Assembly (NCBI GenBank): GCA_001804805.1
Contig: MHBH01000054.1
Coordinates: 28,750-92,749, forward strand
Direction: 5' to 3'
Source: Lentisphaerae bacterium GWF2_49_21
GTDB lineage: Bacteria; Verrucomicrobiota; Lentisphaeria; Victivallales; GWF2-50-93
DNA length: 64,000 bases
The notes under the pieces are model-generated. The model made no database searches, was not told the DNA's origin, and worked only from the letters and a program-made list of their open reading frames with translations. Every line of letters starts with the position of its first letter. Positions within the stretch are counted from its first letter, which is position 1. Position numbers and translations under genes: made by a program. Positions 34,039 through 42,565 of the stretch are shown here, piece after piece.

Positions 34039-34445
34039 GCGGTCTTAAACCAATTATCCTAGACTCCTGGGCTGTCCTGGCATACCTTCAGGGCGAGCCA
34101 TCTGCAGAAAAAATAAGTTCTTTAATTTCAGGTTCACAGGAAAACAAATATAAAATCCTGATGAGTGTCATCAATCTCGGAGAGGTGTGGTATATAATTG
34201 CCCGTGAAATTTCAGAAAAAGAGGCAGATGCGGCAATAAGCACAATTGTCAATTGGGGAATTGAAATCAGGGATGCAGACTGGCAGATTGTCAAAGAGGC
34301 GTCGCGTTTCAAATCGAAAAACAGGATTTCATATGCTGATTCATTCGCCGCGGCACTGGCGAAGATGACAAATGGAGAACTCGTAACAGGTGACAGGGAA
34401 TTCAAAACCCTGGAAGCTGAAATACAAATAAATTGGTTAAAATGA
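34035..34445 (+). CDS. vapC: PIN-domain toxin (VapC family)
   Basis: A 136-residue PIN-domain ribonuclease. The acidic active-site residues are visible as Asp10 (LDSWAVLAYL), Glu50 (INLGEVWY), Asp102 (SYADSFAAALA) and Asp120 (TGDREF). A TTG start that overlaps the antitoxin TGA is used; no ATG exists nearby in frame. VapC toxins cleave tRNA or rRNA when freed from the antitoxin. The pair interrupts a sugar-biosynthesis run and probably stabilises this part of the locus. Confidence 0.88.
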   Translation: MSGLKPIILDSWAVLAYLQGEPSAEKISSLISGSQENKYKILMSVINLGEVWYIIAREISEKEADAAISTIVNWGIEIRDADWQIVKEASRFKSKNRISYADSFAAALAKMTNGELVTGDREFKTLEAEIQINWLK

Positions 34446-34458
34446 AGGAATAGCTCAA

Positions 34459-35565
34459 ATGAATGTTCCATTGCTTGACTTGAAGGCCCAGTTCAAACCC
34501 ATAAAAGACGAAGTAATGAAGGCCGTAGAGGCCGTCTTCGAATCCCAGCAGTTCATCAACGGACCGCAGGTGAAGGAGCTTGAGAAGCAGATCGCCGCAT
34601 ACACCACATGCAAGTCGGCGATAGGAGTCTCCAGCGGCACCGACGCCCTGCTCTGCGCGCTCATGGCATTCAACATCGGGAACGGTGATGAAGTTATCAC
34701 CACCCCCTTCACATTCTTCGCTACCGCCGGCTGCATCTGGAGGACAGGCGCAAAACCGGTGTTCGTCGACATCGATCCAAAGACCTACAATATAGATGTC
34801 ACCAAGATCGAGAAGGCCATCACGAAGAAGACCAAGGCCATAATCCCCGTACATCTCTTCGGACAGATGGCCGACATGGATCCGATCATGGAGATCGCGA
34901 AGAAGCAAAATCTATTCGTGATCGAGGACGCATGTCAGAGTATCGGCTCGACATACAAGGGGAAACAGGCAGGCTCCATCGGAACTGTCGGTTGCTTCAG
35001 CTTCTTCCCGTCGAAGAATCTCGGCACGGCGGGCGACGGCGGAATCATCACCGCACAGGATCCAGTCCTCGGAGAGAAGCTCGAGATTATGCGCGGACAC
35101 GGTTCAAAGCCAAAATATTTCCACCAGGTAGTCGGCGGAAACTTCCGTCTCGACACCATCCATGCCGCAATCCTCATAGTGAAGCTCAAATATCTCAATT
35201 CATGGTCCGAGGGGCGCCGCAAGAACGCCGCAAAATACAATGAGCTGCTGAAGGACGTAAAACAAGTTGTCATCCCTTTCATCGAGAAGCACAATGTCTC
35301 CATCTTCAACCAGTACGTCATCAGGATTCCGAAGAGGGACGAACTGAGGAAATTCCTCACCGAGAAGGGAATCGGGACTGAGATATACTATCCTCTCAGC
35401 CTGCATGAACAGGCTTGTTTCAAGGCTCTCGGACACAAGAAGGGCGATTTCCCGGAATCCGAAAAGGCCGCAGCCGAAACTGCCGCTCTTCCGATCTACC
35501 CGGAACTCTCGTCCGACCAGATCAAGTATGTGGCAGACTGCGTCAAGGAATTTTACAATAAATAA
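34459..35565 (+). CDS. DegT family aminotransferase (WbpE/WlbC-like)
   Basis: A 368-residue PLP enzyme with the internal aldimine lysine Lys186 (CFSFFPSKNLGTAGDGG) and the typical N-terminus NVPLLDLKAQFKPIKDEV. SSGTDALLCAL and EDACQSIGS follow. The sequence pattern matches WbpE/WlbC, which aminate UDP-3-keto-GlcNAcA using glutamate. The partner oxidoreductase (31080) and N-acetyltransferase (32196) are close by. It starts 13 bp after the toxin gene and ends in a palindrome that holds its stop codon. Confidence 0.9.
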   Translation: MNVPLLDLKAQFKPIKDEVMKAVEAVFESQQFINGPQVKELEKQIAAYTTCKSAIGVSSGTDALLCALMAFNIGNGDEVITTPFTFFATAGCIWRTGAKPVFVDIDPKTYNIDVTKIEKAITKKTKAIIPVHLFGQMADMDPIMEIAKKQNLFVIEDACQSIGSTYKGKQAGSIGTVGCFSFFPSKNLGTAGDGGIITAQDPVLGEKLEIMRGHGSKPKYFHQVVGGNFRLDTIHAAILIVKLKYLNSWSEGRRKNAAKYNELLKDVKQVVIPFIEKHNVSIFNQYVIRIPKRDELRKFLTEKGIGTEIYYPLSLHEQACFKALGHKKGDFPESEKAAAETAALPIYPELSSDQIKYVADCVKEFYNK

Positions 35566-35582
35566 ATTTCGTAGAAATTTAT
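35562..35582 (+). repeat. perfect 9-bp-arm palindrome in gene junction
   Basis: ATAAATTTC (35562-35570), loop GTA, GAAATTTAT (35574-35582). It contains the TAA of the aminotransferase gene and ends 2 bp before the ATG of the next gene, covering the whole intergenic gap and any ribosome-binding site. Confidence 0.75.
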
Positions 35583-35584
35583 AA

Positions 35585-36667
35585 ATGAAAATCCTTCTTT
35601 GTGCGGACGACAAAAGCGCCAACACGCTTGCCTGGGCGAAGGGCTTCAGGGAACTTGGCGTTGAAGTCATCATTGCCTCGGTCAGGGCTGATAAAAGCGC
35701 CGATGGCGTTGTTGCAATAGGCAATCCCCATCTTCCGGCGAGGTTGAATTTCCTTCTCTGCGCCGGAAGCTTGAGAAACCTTGTTGAGAGGGAGAAGCCT
35801 GACATCATAATCGGTTATCGTGTGACCAGCTACGGCTATCTCTGTTCATGCACCGATTTCCATCCCCTGGTAATCGCCGCGCAGAACGAGCAGATAACCT
35901 ATCTCACGAAACCGAACCATCTCAGGAGAAAGCTCCTCGAGTTCTTCGCCAGGAAGGCGATCAGGAGGGCCGATCTCATACACGCCTGGGGCGAGAACAT
36001 GCTGCCCAGGCTCAAGGAACTTGGAGCTGACGAGAGAAAGATCCTTGTCATGCACCGGGGAATAGATCTTGATCTGTTCAAGCCCCTTCAAAGGAAAATC
36101 GAACCTGAAAATCCTATTTTCATTTCCTCGCGCTCTCTTTACCCCGAATACAAGATCAGCCGTATCCTCAAAGCTTTCAGCATAGCACTTGTGAAAATCC
36201 CCGGAGCTTCCATGAGGATCATGGGGGAAGGTACTGAAAAGACCAACCTGGAAAATCTCGCAGAATCCTTGGGGATATCTGCAAAAGTATCTTTTTCGGG
36301 AAGGCTTGAGCCGCAGAAAGTGGCGATTACGCTCCAGAGCTCCGATATTTATGTTTCGGTAATCGAATCAGAGGGAGTCTCGAGTTCACTCCTCGAATCG
36401 TGCGCCTGCGGAGTCTATCCCATCGTCACCGACATGCCGGCATCGAGAGCGCTTATAGAAGATGATCGCAACGGAACCCTCATAGAACCTGAAATATCAA
36501 TTCCTGAACTTGCAGAGACAATGATCAGTACCGCCGGCAATGTCGAAATGAGGGAAAACGCCTCCAAAATAAATGTCGGATTGATCAAGGATAAATTCGA
36601 TTTCAAGAAGAACACCGGGAAATTCCTAGATGCCTACAAGGAACTTATTTTAAAGCATAAGAAATAA
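35585..36667 (+). CDS. glycosyltransferase family 4
   Basis: A 360-residue GT-B enzyme. N-terminal MKILLCADDKSANTLAWAKGF, inter-domain VMHRGIDLDLF, donor site ISSRSLYPEYKISRILKAF and an E-x7-E block SVIESEGVSSSLLESCACG are present. No clear ribosome-binding site is seen because the gap is filled by a palindrome. The next asnB gene begins 1 bp after its stop. Specificity unknown. Confidence 0.9.
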   Translation: MKILLCADDKSANTLAWAKGFRELGVEVIIASVRADKSADGVVAIGNPHLPARLNFLLCAGSLRNLVEREKPDIIIGYRVTSYGYLCSCTDFHPLVIAAQNEQITYLTKPNHLRRKLLEFFARKAIRRADLIHAWGENMLPRLKELGADERKILVMHRGIDLDLFKPLQRKIEPENPIFISSRSLYPEYKISRILKAFSIALVKIPGASMRIMGEGTEKTNLENLAESLGISAKVSFSGRLEPQKVAITLQSSDIYVSVIESEGVSSSLLESCACGVYPIVTDMPASRALIEDDRNGTLIEPEISIPELAETMISTAGNVEMRENASKINVGLIKDKFDFKKNTGKFLDAYKELILKHKK

Positions 36668-36668
36668 C

Positions 36669-38567
36669 ATGTGCGGAATAAGCTGTATAATCGACAAAAG
36701 CGGCCTGCTTGACAACGGGACACTGTCACGCTTCACCGACGCGGTCGCTCACCGGGGCCCTGATGGGCGTGGCTTTGCGAAATTCGCAGACTCGGAAGGT
36801 TTGCCCGAGGCGGACGGAGAAAAATTTTATGTTGGTCTTGGACACCGCAGGCTTTCAATCATCGATCTTTCCGAAGCGGGTTCCCAGCCGATGTTCTCGG
36901 CGGACAAAAGCCACGCCATCGTTTATAACGGCGAGATATACAACCATATCGAGCTTAGAAGGGAGCTTGAAAATGAGGGTGTCGTCCTCCGTTCGCACTG
37001 CGACACCGAGGTCGTGCTGGAAGCCTACAGGCGCTGGGGCGCCAAATGCCTCTCGAAATTCAACGGGATGTGGGCTTTCGTCATTCTCGACAGAAAAAGG
37101 AGGAAACTTATTCTGTCAAGAGACAGGATAGGTGTGAAACCTCTTTATTTCCTTTCGCGAAATGGGTTTCTGGCCGTGGGCTCGGAGCTCAAACAGTTTT
37201 TTGCTCTTCCGGATTTTAAAGCCGTGCCGAACAGGAGTTCATGCCTTCTCTATCTTACAACCGGCTACGAAGCGCCGCCGGAAACATTTTTCAGCGGTGT
37301 TTTTTCTTTCCCTCCTTCATCCTACGCAGAGATTTCGCTTGATACCCCCCTTGTGAATCCCGTCAAGTACTGGGATCCGGACAGTTTTTCGGTTCGCAGG
37401 CATAATTACGCGGGAATCGTGCCTGAAATCGGAAAGATTTTTTCCTCCGCCGTAAATTTCAGGCTTCGCTCGGACGTTCCCGTTGGCGGCTGTCTTTCCG
37501 GGGGTCTAGATTCATCCTCAATTTTTGCGGAGATGAAAAATCTCAGCCCGTCATCGCGGACTTTCTCCGCTTTTTCCGCCTGTTTCGAAGATCCCGCAGC
37601 GGATGAGCGGCCGTTCATGAAAAAGGTGATCGACAGGACTTCAAGCGTTCACGTGAAAGTCTTCCCGAATGAAAAAGAGCTTGTCGAGGATCTTCCCGCT
37701 TTTCTGCGCCAGCATGACGAACCGGTCGGCAGCATCAGCATGTACGCCCAGTATAAGATAATGCAGGCGGCCCGAGAAAATAAAATCCCCGTCCTCCTCG
37801 ACGGACAGGGAGGCGACGAGCTTTTCTCCGGATACTGGCCCTCGTACATGATGAATCTCAATTTTCAGGTGAAAGACTTCTTCCGCTTGAAATTCACACC
37901 ACCCTTGCCGACGTTTCTTCCGGATATTCTTGGCGCTTTGACACCTTACGGCAATCCCGAAATCTTCAGGCAGAGCTTTTTAAACTACATGGAATACAGG
38001 AAGAGGTCGGAAAAACATCTCCCCTTCGAAATAAAAAAGAAATATCTGCCAGAGATCGCGGAACATCCTCTGTATTCCTGGCACATGACGGCTCGAAATC
38101 TCCCTCCGGACGAATACAGAAAGGCCGAAATCTTCAAGATACATCTACCCCGTCTACTGAAATGGGAGGACAGGAATTCAATGGCGTTCTCAATAGAATC
38201 CAGGGTTCCGTTCCTTGACGTCAGGCTTGTTGAACTGCTCCTGACGGTCAAACCAGAGATGAACATGAAAAACGGCTGGACAAAATATCTTTTCAGGAAA
38301 GCCATGGATGGCAAATTGCCATCGGACATCTGCTGGCGTAAGGACAAGAAGGGATTTGAAACTCCCCAGGAGAAATGGATGAAGTCAGGTCCGTTCAACA
38401 AGCATCTCATAAGCTGGGCTTCGGAAAAGAACCATCCCGTCTCGGAATTCATCTCAGACGACTTCCAGGAGATCCAGATGAAGATCATCGACGGCAGCTT
38501 CGACGCGACAAGGATGTTCAGACTGTTCTGCATGGATTATTGGATGAAAAATATAGCTTCTCGATGA
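36669..38567 (+). CDS. asnB: asparagine synthase family amidotransferase, copy 5
   Basis: A 632-residue protein with Cys2 (MCGISCIIDKSG), glutaminase blocks AHRGPDGRGFA, RRLSIIDLSEAGSQPM and YNGEIYN, and the synthetase PP-loop CLSGGLDSSS near residue 275. LLDGQGGDELFSGYW and RVPFLDVRLVELL follow. It appears complete. Like copies 1, 2 and 4 it should use glutamine to amidate a carboxylate, most simply a uronic acid of the glycan. It starts 1 bp after the GT4 gene, which suggests coordinated addition and amidation. Confidence 0.92.
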   Translation: MCGISCIIDKSGLLDNGTLSRFTDAVAHRGPDGRGFAKFADSEGLPEADGEKFYVGLGHRRLSIIDLSEAGSQPMFSADKSHAIVYNGEIYNHIELRRELENEGVVLRSHCDTEVVLEAYRRWGAKCLSKFNGMWAFVILDRKRRKLILSRDRIGVKPLYFLSRNGFLAVGSELKQFFALPDFKAVPNRSSCLLYLTTGYEAPPETFFSGVFSFPPSSYAEISLDTPLVNPVKYWDPDSFSVRRHNYAGIVPEIGKIFSSAVNFRLRSDVPVGGCLSGGLDSSSIFAEMKNLSPSSRTFSAFSACFEDPAADERPFMKKVIDRTSSVHVKVFPNEKELVEDLPAFLRQHDEPVGSISMYAQYKIMQAARENKIPVLLDGQGGDELFSGYWPSYMMNLNFQVKDFFRLKFTPPLPTFLPDILGALTPYGNPEIFRQSFLNYMEYRKRSEKHLPFEIKKKYLPEIAEHPLYSWHMTARNLPPDEYRKAEIFKIHLPRLLKWEDRNSMAFSIESRVPFLDVRLVELLLTVKPEMNMKNGWTKYLFRKAMDGKLPSDICWRKDKKGFETPQEKWMKSGPFNKHLISWASEKNHPVSEFISDDFQEIQMKIIDGSFDATRMFRLFCMDYWMKNIASR

Positions 38568-38582
38568 CTTCGAGATAAAACT

Positions 38583-38884
38583 ATGGCTAAATATATACAT
38601 AAGGAACTAACGGAAAAGATAATAAAGTGTGCTTATCAGGTTCATAATGAGCTTGGTGCCGGCTTCCTTGAGAAAGTATATAAGAAAGCTTTGCTGACAT
38701 ACTCGTAGAAAATTCAATTATTGTAGAAACCAAGGCAATAGAAGGCTTAATCGACATCCACGAGATCATATTGAAGAATTATTTGAAAGCTACTGGAATT
38801 GAAGTCGGCTTATTGATAAATTTCGGAGAAACAGTTGAGGTTAAGAGAAAATTCGTAAGCAATTCAAATTCCCCTTCATCCTAA
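38583..38884 (+). pseudogene. GxxExxY protein, broken by deletion/frameshift
   Basis: The first 41 codons (KYIHKELTEKIIKCAYQVHN, then ELGAGFLEKVY) match the start of the GxxExxY family (PD-(D/E)XK-like) and end at a TAG at 38706-38708. From about 38693 a second frame continues with the family's C-terminal half (ADILVENSIIVETKAIEGL, then LKATGIEVGLLINFG) to a TAA at 38882-38884. About 30-35 central residues normally between these parts are missing. An internal deletion with frame change therefore fits better than a single-base error. Confidence 0.85.
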
Positions 38885-38906
38885 ATAAAAACATCTTGAA
38901 GTAATC

Positions 38907-40130
38907 GTGAAGCTAACAATTCTAACACAATACTATCCTCCGGAGCATGGGGCGCCACAAAACAGGCTCCATGACCTGGCACGGCGCTGGGTGCTGAAAG
39001 GGCATGAGGTCACAGTCCTGACAGCAATGCCGAATTATCCGGGCTGTAAAGTTTTCCCTGAATACCGTGGGAAGTTTTCCCATTCGGAGGAGATCGACGG
39101 TGTAAGAGTCATACGCAGCTGGATACTTCCTGCAAGCAAAAAGAGCACCTTGAGGCAGCTGATATGCTATTTTTCCTTCGTGAAATCCTCTAGCATAGTC
39201 GGACTGTTCAAACTGAAGAAATCAGACTTCCTCATCTGCGAGAGCCCTCCCCTGTTCCTCGGATTCACGGCGCTGTTCCTGAAATTATTCAAGAGTAGAA
39301 GACTTGCAATGAACATAAGCGACCTGTGGCCGGAGAGCGCTGTCCAGCTCGGAATGATTGGCAAAGGTCCTGCGCTGAGCTTCCTGGAATGGTTCGAAAA
39401 ACTGCTTTACAAAAAATCCGCGCTTGTGTCGTGTCAGACAGAGGGCATAGTCGAAGGCGTGAAGAAGAGATGTCCCGCCGCAAAAACATTCCTGTTCCCC
39501 AACGGCGTTGATCTTGAGATGTTCACTCCGGAAAAGCCGGATCCCGCCCTTAAGAAGGAACTGGGAATTCCAGAAGACTGTTTCGTTGTCGGATATGGAG
39601 GCAATCACGGCAGGTCCCAGGCGCTTGAACAGATCCTGGAAGCCGCGAAAATCCTCAGGCATGAAAAGATATTCTTCGCAATGTTCGGAGACGGGCCGGA
39701 AAAATTAGCGCTTCAGGCGAAAGCTTCTGAAATGGGATTAAACAACCTGAAATTCTTCGATTCTGTCTCGCGGGAGAAGATGCCTCGCCTGTTGTCCCTG
39801 TTCGACGTATCCGTCGTACCTCTCAAGGACATAAAAATTTTCGAAGGGGCCCGCCCTTCGAAAATTTTTGAACTGATGGCGGGGCAGATCCCGTTTATAT
39901 TCTGCGGAAAAGGGGAAGGTGCTGAAGTCGCCTTGAAGAGCGGATGCGCGAAGGTCGTCCCTCCCGAGAATCCAGAAAAGATTGCAGAAGCCATTATGGA
40001 GTTTTCGAAACTCGCTAAGGACGATCTTGCAAAGTTCGGCGAAAAAGGCAGATTATTCGTGTCAGAGAACTTCAATCGGGCAGTTCTGGCCGACCAGTTC
40101 ATGAAGGAATTAACGGAGATAATGAAATGA
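38907..40130 (+). CDS. glycosyltransferase family 4 (WcaI-like)
   Basis: A 407-residue GT-B enzyme using a GTG start. The N-terminus LTILTQYYPPEHGAPQNRLH and AMPNYPGCKVFPEYRGK are typical of WcaI/WbuB-like transferases. NISDLWPESAVQLGM and FPNGVDLEMF follow. The C-terminal donor-binding block is FEGARPSKIFELMAGQIP. This stretch is encoded by a perfect 16-bp inverted repeat at 39833-39869. Many relatives act early on undecaprenyl-linked sugars. Its TGA overlaps the next ATG. Confidence 0.92.
   Translation: MKLTILTQYYPPEHGAPQNRLHDLARRWVLKGHEVTVLTAMPNYPGCKVFPEYRGKFSHSEEIDGVRVIRSWILPASKKSTLRQLICYFSFVKSSSIVGLFKLKKSDFLICESPPLFLGFTALFLKLFKSRRLAMNISDLWPESAVQLGMIGKGPALSFLEWFEKLLYKKSALVSCQTEGIVEGVKKRCPAAKTFLFPNGVDLEMFTPEKPDPALKKELGIPEDCFVVGYGGNHGRSQALEQILEAAKILRHEKIFFAMFGDGPEKLALQAKASEMGLNNLKFFDSVSREKMPRLLSLFDVSVVPLKDIKIFEGARPSKIFELMAGQIPFIFCGKGEGAEVALKSGCAKVVPPENPEKIAEAIMEFSKLAKDDLAKFGEKGRLFVSENFNRAVLADQFMKELTEIMK
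39833..39869 (+). repeat. perfect 16-bp-arm hairpin inside GT4 coding sequence
   Basis: Arms 39833-39848 (AAAAATTTTCGAAGGG) and 39854-39869 are exact reverse complements around the loop GCCCG. It encodes KIFEGARPSKIF, the conserved donor-binding loop of the GT4 enzyme, so codon choice rather than insertion may have built it. Confidence 0.85.
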
Positions 40131-40768
40131 ACATTTACTCCCCTCTTCATCCTGCCGCGTTCTTCATGATCCAGAAACGGCAGCGCGAGATCCGAAGGAT
40201 ACTCGCATCGGCGTATCCGGACGGGGTGGAGAAGGTGAACCTTCTCGAGACAGGTTGCGGAAACGGTCAATGGCTGGCGGAATTCCAGACTTTCGGGTTC
40301 ATGCCTGAGAACCTAGCCGGCATAGAACTTGACGCAAAGCGTGCGGAATTCGCAAAACGCAGGATACAGGGTGCTGACATCCGTCAAGGCAATGCCGCAG
40401 AACTCCCATGGAAGGACGATTCCTTCGACATTGTCTTCCAATCCACTGTGTTCACTTCGGTAAAAGACGGGGCCACGAGAAAAAGGATAGCTTCCGAGAT
40501 GAAACGCGTTTGCAGGAAAAATGGTTTCATCCTCTGGTATGATTTCATATATGACAGTCCAAAAAATCCAGACGTGAGCGGAGTAGGCAAGAACGAAGTC
40601 GCTGCTCTTTTCGCCCCCTGGAAATGCAAATTCAAGAAGATCACCCTTGCTCCTCCGCTGGCGAGGGCAATAGCCCCGCATTCAGTTCTTGCAGCAGACA
40701 TGCTAGAAACACTCGCCCCTTTCCTCCGTACACATATCATCGCGAAAATCACAGTTTCCGCGAACTGA
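40127..40768 (+). CDS. class I SAM-dependent methyltransferase
   Basis: A 213-residue methyltransferase (Methyltransf_11 type). The SAM-binding loop is LLETGCGNGQWLAEF near residue 36, the acidic strand is GIELDAKRAEFA, and DIVFQSTVFTSV marks the post-loop. The C-terminal part ends in a hydrophobic stretch (LARAIAPHSVLAADMLETLAPF). It overlaps the GT4 gene by 4 bp. In this setting a sugar or glycan-lipid methylation is likely. Acceptor unknown. Confidence 0.85.
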   Translation: MNIYSPLHPAAFFMIQKRQREIRRILASAYPDGVEKVNLLETGCGNGQWLAEFQTFGFMPENLAGIELDAKRAEFAKRRIQGADIRQGNAAELPWKDDSFDIVFQSTVFTSVKDGATRKRIASEMKRVCRKNGFILWYDFIYDSPKNPDVSGVGKNEVAALFAPWKCKFKKITLAPPLARAIAPHSVLAADMLETLAPFLRTHIIAKITVSAN

Positions 40769-40856
40769 TTTTTACCTCCCTTCTTCATTGTAAGCCCTCC
40801 CTAACCAAGGTATATTATCCCTTTATTTTCCACGTTTTAAATCCAAGGTACCATCC

Positions 40857-41936
40857 ATGAAAATTTGCACGATAATAGGAGCGAGGCCCCAGTTCATAAA
40901 GGCGGCGGCCGTTTCTGCGGAAATCGCAAGGCGAAAGGCTGTGAAGGAAGTCGTAATCCATACTGGACAGCATTATGACCACGAAATGTCCGAGATATTT
41001 TTCAGGGAACTTGGAGTTCCCCATGAAAAATATAACCTTGAAGCAGGTTCCGGCCTGCATGGGCAGCAGACGGGAAAAATGCTCGAGGCGATGGAGAAGG
41101 TGCTGTTGAAGGAGAAACCGGATATGGTACTTGTATATGGTGATACCAACTCAACCCTGGCTGGCACCCTCGCGGCTTCCAAGCTCCACATTCCAATCGC
41201 CCATGTCGAAGCCGGCATGCGTTCATTCAACCGGAAAATGCCAGAGGAAATTAACAGGATCGTCGCTGATCATCTTTCTGACGTCAATCTCTGTTCGACT
41301 ATTACTGCCATGAAAAATCTTGCAGATGAGAATCTGGGAAAATCAGCGGTTCTCGTAGGTGATGTGATGTACGACTGCGCTATCATGTTCGCTGAGCTTG
41401 CCGGAAAAAGATGCGATCCCTTAAGAAGATTGTCTCTGGTAAAGGGGAAATACGCCCTTATGACCTGTCACAGGGCGGAAAACACCGATGACAAGAAGAG
41501 GCTGACGGGGATCATTGACGCGATAAACATGATTTCCCGGAAAACCACAGTTGTCTATCCAGCCCATCCACGGACGGTTAAATTTATCGGTAAATACGGT
41601 CTTTCACTTTCAAAGAACGTCAGGATCATCAAGCCTGTAGGCTATCTTGAAATGATACTGCTTGAAAAGAATGCATCCGTGATCATCACCGATTCGGGAG
41701 GTATCCAGAAGGAGGCTTTCTTCTACAGGATCCCATGCATAACAATGAGGGACGAGACGGAATGGGTTGAAACAGTGAAGCTCGGATGGAACAGGATCAC
41801 CGGAGCTGATTCCACAAAGATCACCGCCTCCTTTGCGAAGTTCGCAGGGAAAAAGCCTCCTGCGACCTCTGCAAAGCCCTATGGTAATGGAAAGTCGGCG
41901 GCAAAGATCGTAAACTACCTGGTCAAACTTAGATAA
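40857..41936 (+). CDS. wecB: UDP-N-acetylglucosamine 2-epimerase (WecB/WbpI family)
   Basis: A 359-residue non-hydrolysing UDP-GlcNAc 2-epimerase. Motifs seen are IIGARPQFIKAA, HTGQHYDHEMS, LVYGDTNSTLAG, HVEAGMRSFNRKMPEEINR, CHRAENTDD and ITDSGGIQKEA. It converts UDP-GlcNAc to UDP-ManNAc (WecB), or, as WbpI, UDP-GlcNAc3NAcA to UDP-ManNAc3NAcA. The presence of WbpB, WbpD and WbpE-like genes makes the WbpI reaction plausible. It is preceded by an 88-bp gap with nothing recognisable except AT-rich sequence, and its stop overlaps the next start by 1 bp. Confidence 0.92.
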   Translation: MKICTIIGARPQFIKAAAVSAEIARRKAVKEVVIHTGQHYDHEMSEIFFRELGVPHEKYNLEAGSGLHGQQTGKMLEAMEKVLLKEKPDMVLVYGDTNSTLAGTLAASKLHIPIAHVEAGMRSFNRKMPEEINRIVADHLSDVNLCSTITAMKNLADENLGKSAVLVGDVMYDCAIMFAELAGKRCDPLRRLSLVKGKYALMTCHRAENTDDKKRLTGIIDAINMISRKTTVVYPAHPRTVKFIGKYGLSLSKNVRIIKPVGYLEMILLEKNASVIITDSGGIQKEAFFYRIPCITMRDETEWVETVKLGWNRITGADSTKITASFAKFAGKKPPATSAKPYGNGKSAAKIVNYLVKLR

Positions 41937-42541
41937 TGTATAAAAACTCATTAAAACGATTCTTTGATTTCATCATATCCGCTTCCGCGCTGATTGTACT
42001 GTCCCTCTTTCTGGCATTTGTCGCCGTCTGCATAAAGATCGACTCAAGAGGACCCGTGTTTTTCCTTCAGAGACGTGGAGGAAGGAACGGAGTTTATTTT
42101 AAAATCTACAAGTTCCGCTCAATGGCCGTAAAGGAAAAGACCGACGGAAAGGATTTCGAGCCTGGCTCAGATTCAAGGATAACACGTATCGGGAGGATCC
42201 TGAGAAAGACAAAGATCGACGAGCTTCCACAGCTCATAAATGTCCTCAAGGGCGAGATGTCCCTTGTAGGTCCCCGTCCCGAAGTCGAGCAGTACATCAA
42301 GCTCTACCAGGACCGCTGGGATAAAATCCTAAGATCTAGCCCTGGCATAACGGATCCCGCCTCGATCACGTTCAGGAACGAGGAAGATCTTCTGGCGGCC
42401 ACAAAAGATCCCGAGGAGGAATACAGGAAGGTGATTTTGCCCCGGAAACTTGAAATATACGAGGATTATGTTAATAACATTAGCTTCATAAACGATGTAA
42501 AAATCCTGATAGGAACTATATTTGTCGTCTTGAAAGGATAA
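41936..42541 (+). CDS. initiating sugar-phosphate transferase (PglC-like)
   Basis: A 201-residue monotopic phosphoglycosyl transferase of PglC length. It has one N-terminal re-entrant membrane helix ([20 protein letters not shown]), the catalytic block [23 protein letters not shown], the Asp-Glu pair in [16 protein letters not shown], and the MSLVGPRPE signature. It loads the first sugar-1-phosphate on undecaprenyl phosphate. Its neighbours encode an aminotransferase and a 4,6-dehydratase, as in bacillosamine-type clusters. Its stop codon lies in a 28-bp palindrome. Confidence 0.92.
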   Translation: MYKNSLKRFFDFIISASALIVLSLFLAFVAVCIKIDSRGPVFFLQRRGGRNGVYFKIYKFRSMAVKEKTDGKDFEPGSDSRITRIGRILRKTKIDELPQLINVLKGEMSLVGPRPEVEQYIKLYQDRWDKILRSSPGITDPASITFRNEEDLLAATKDPEEEYRKVILPRKLEIYEDYVNNISFINDVKILIGTIFVVLKG

Positions 42542-42565
42542 AATTTTTATGGATAAAAATTTTAT
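42538..42565 (+). repeat. perfect 13-bp-arm palindrome enclosing stop and start codons
   Basis: Arms 42538-42550 (ATAAAATTTTTAT) and 42553-42565 are exact reverse complements with a GG spacer. The upstream TAA (42539-42541) and the downstream ATG (42549-42551) both fall inside. If it folds in mRNA it would bury the start codon. Confidence 0.8.
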
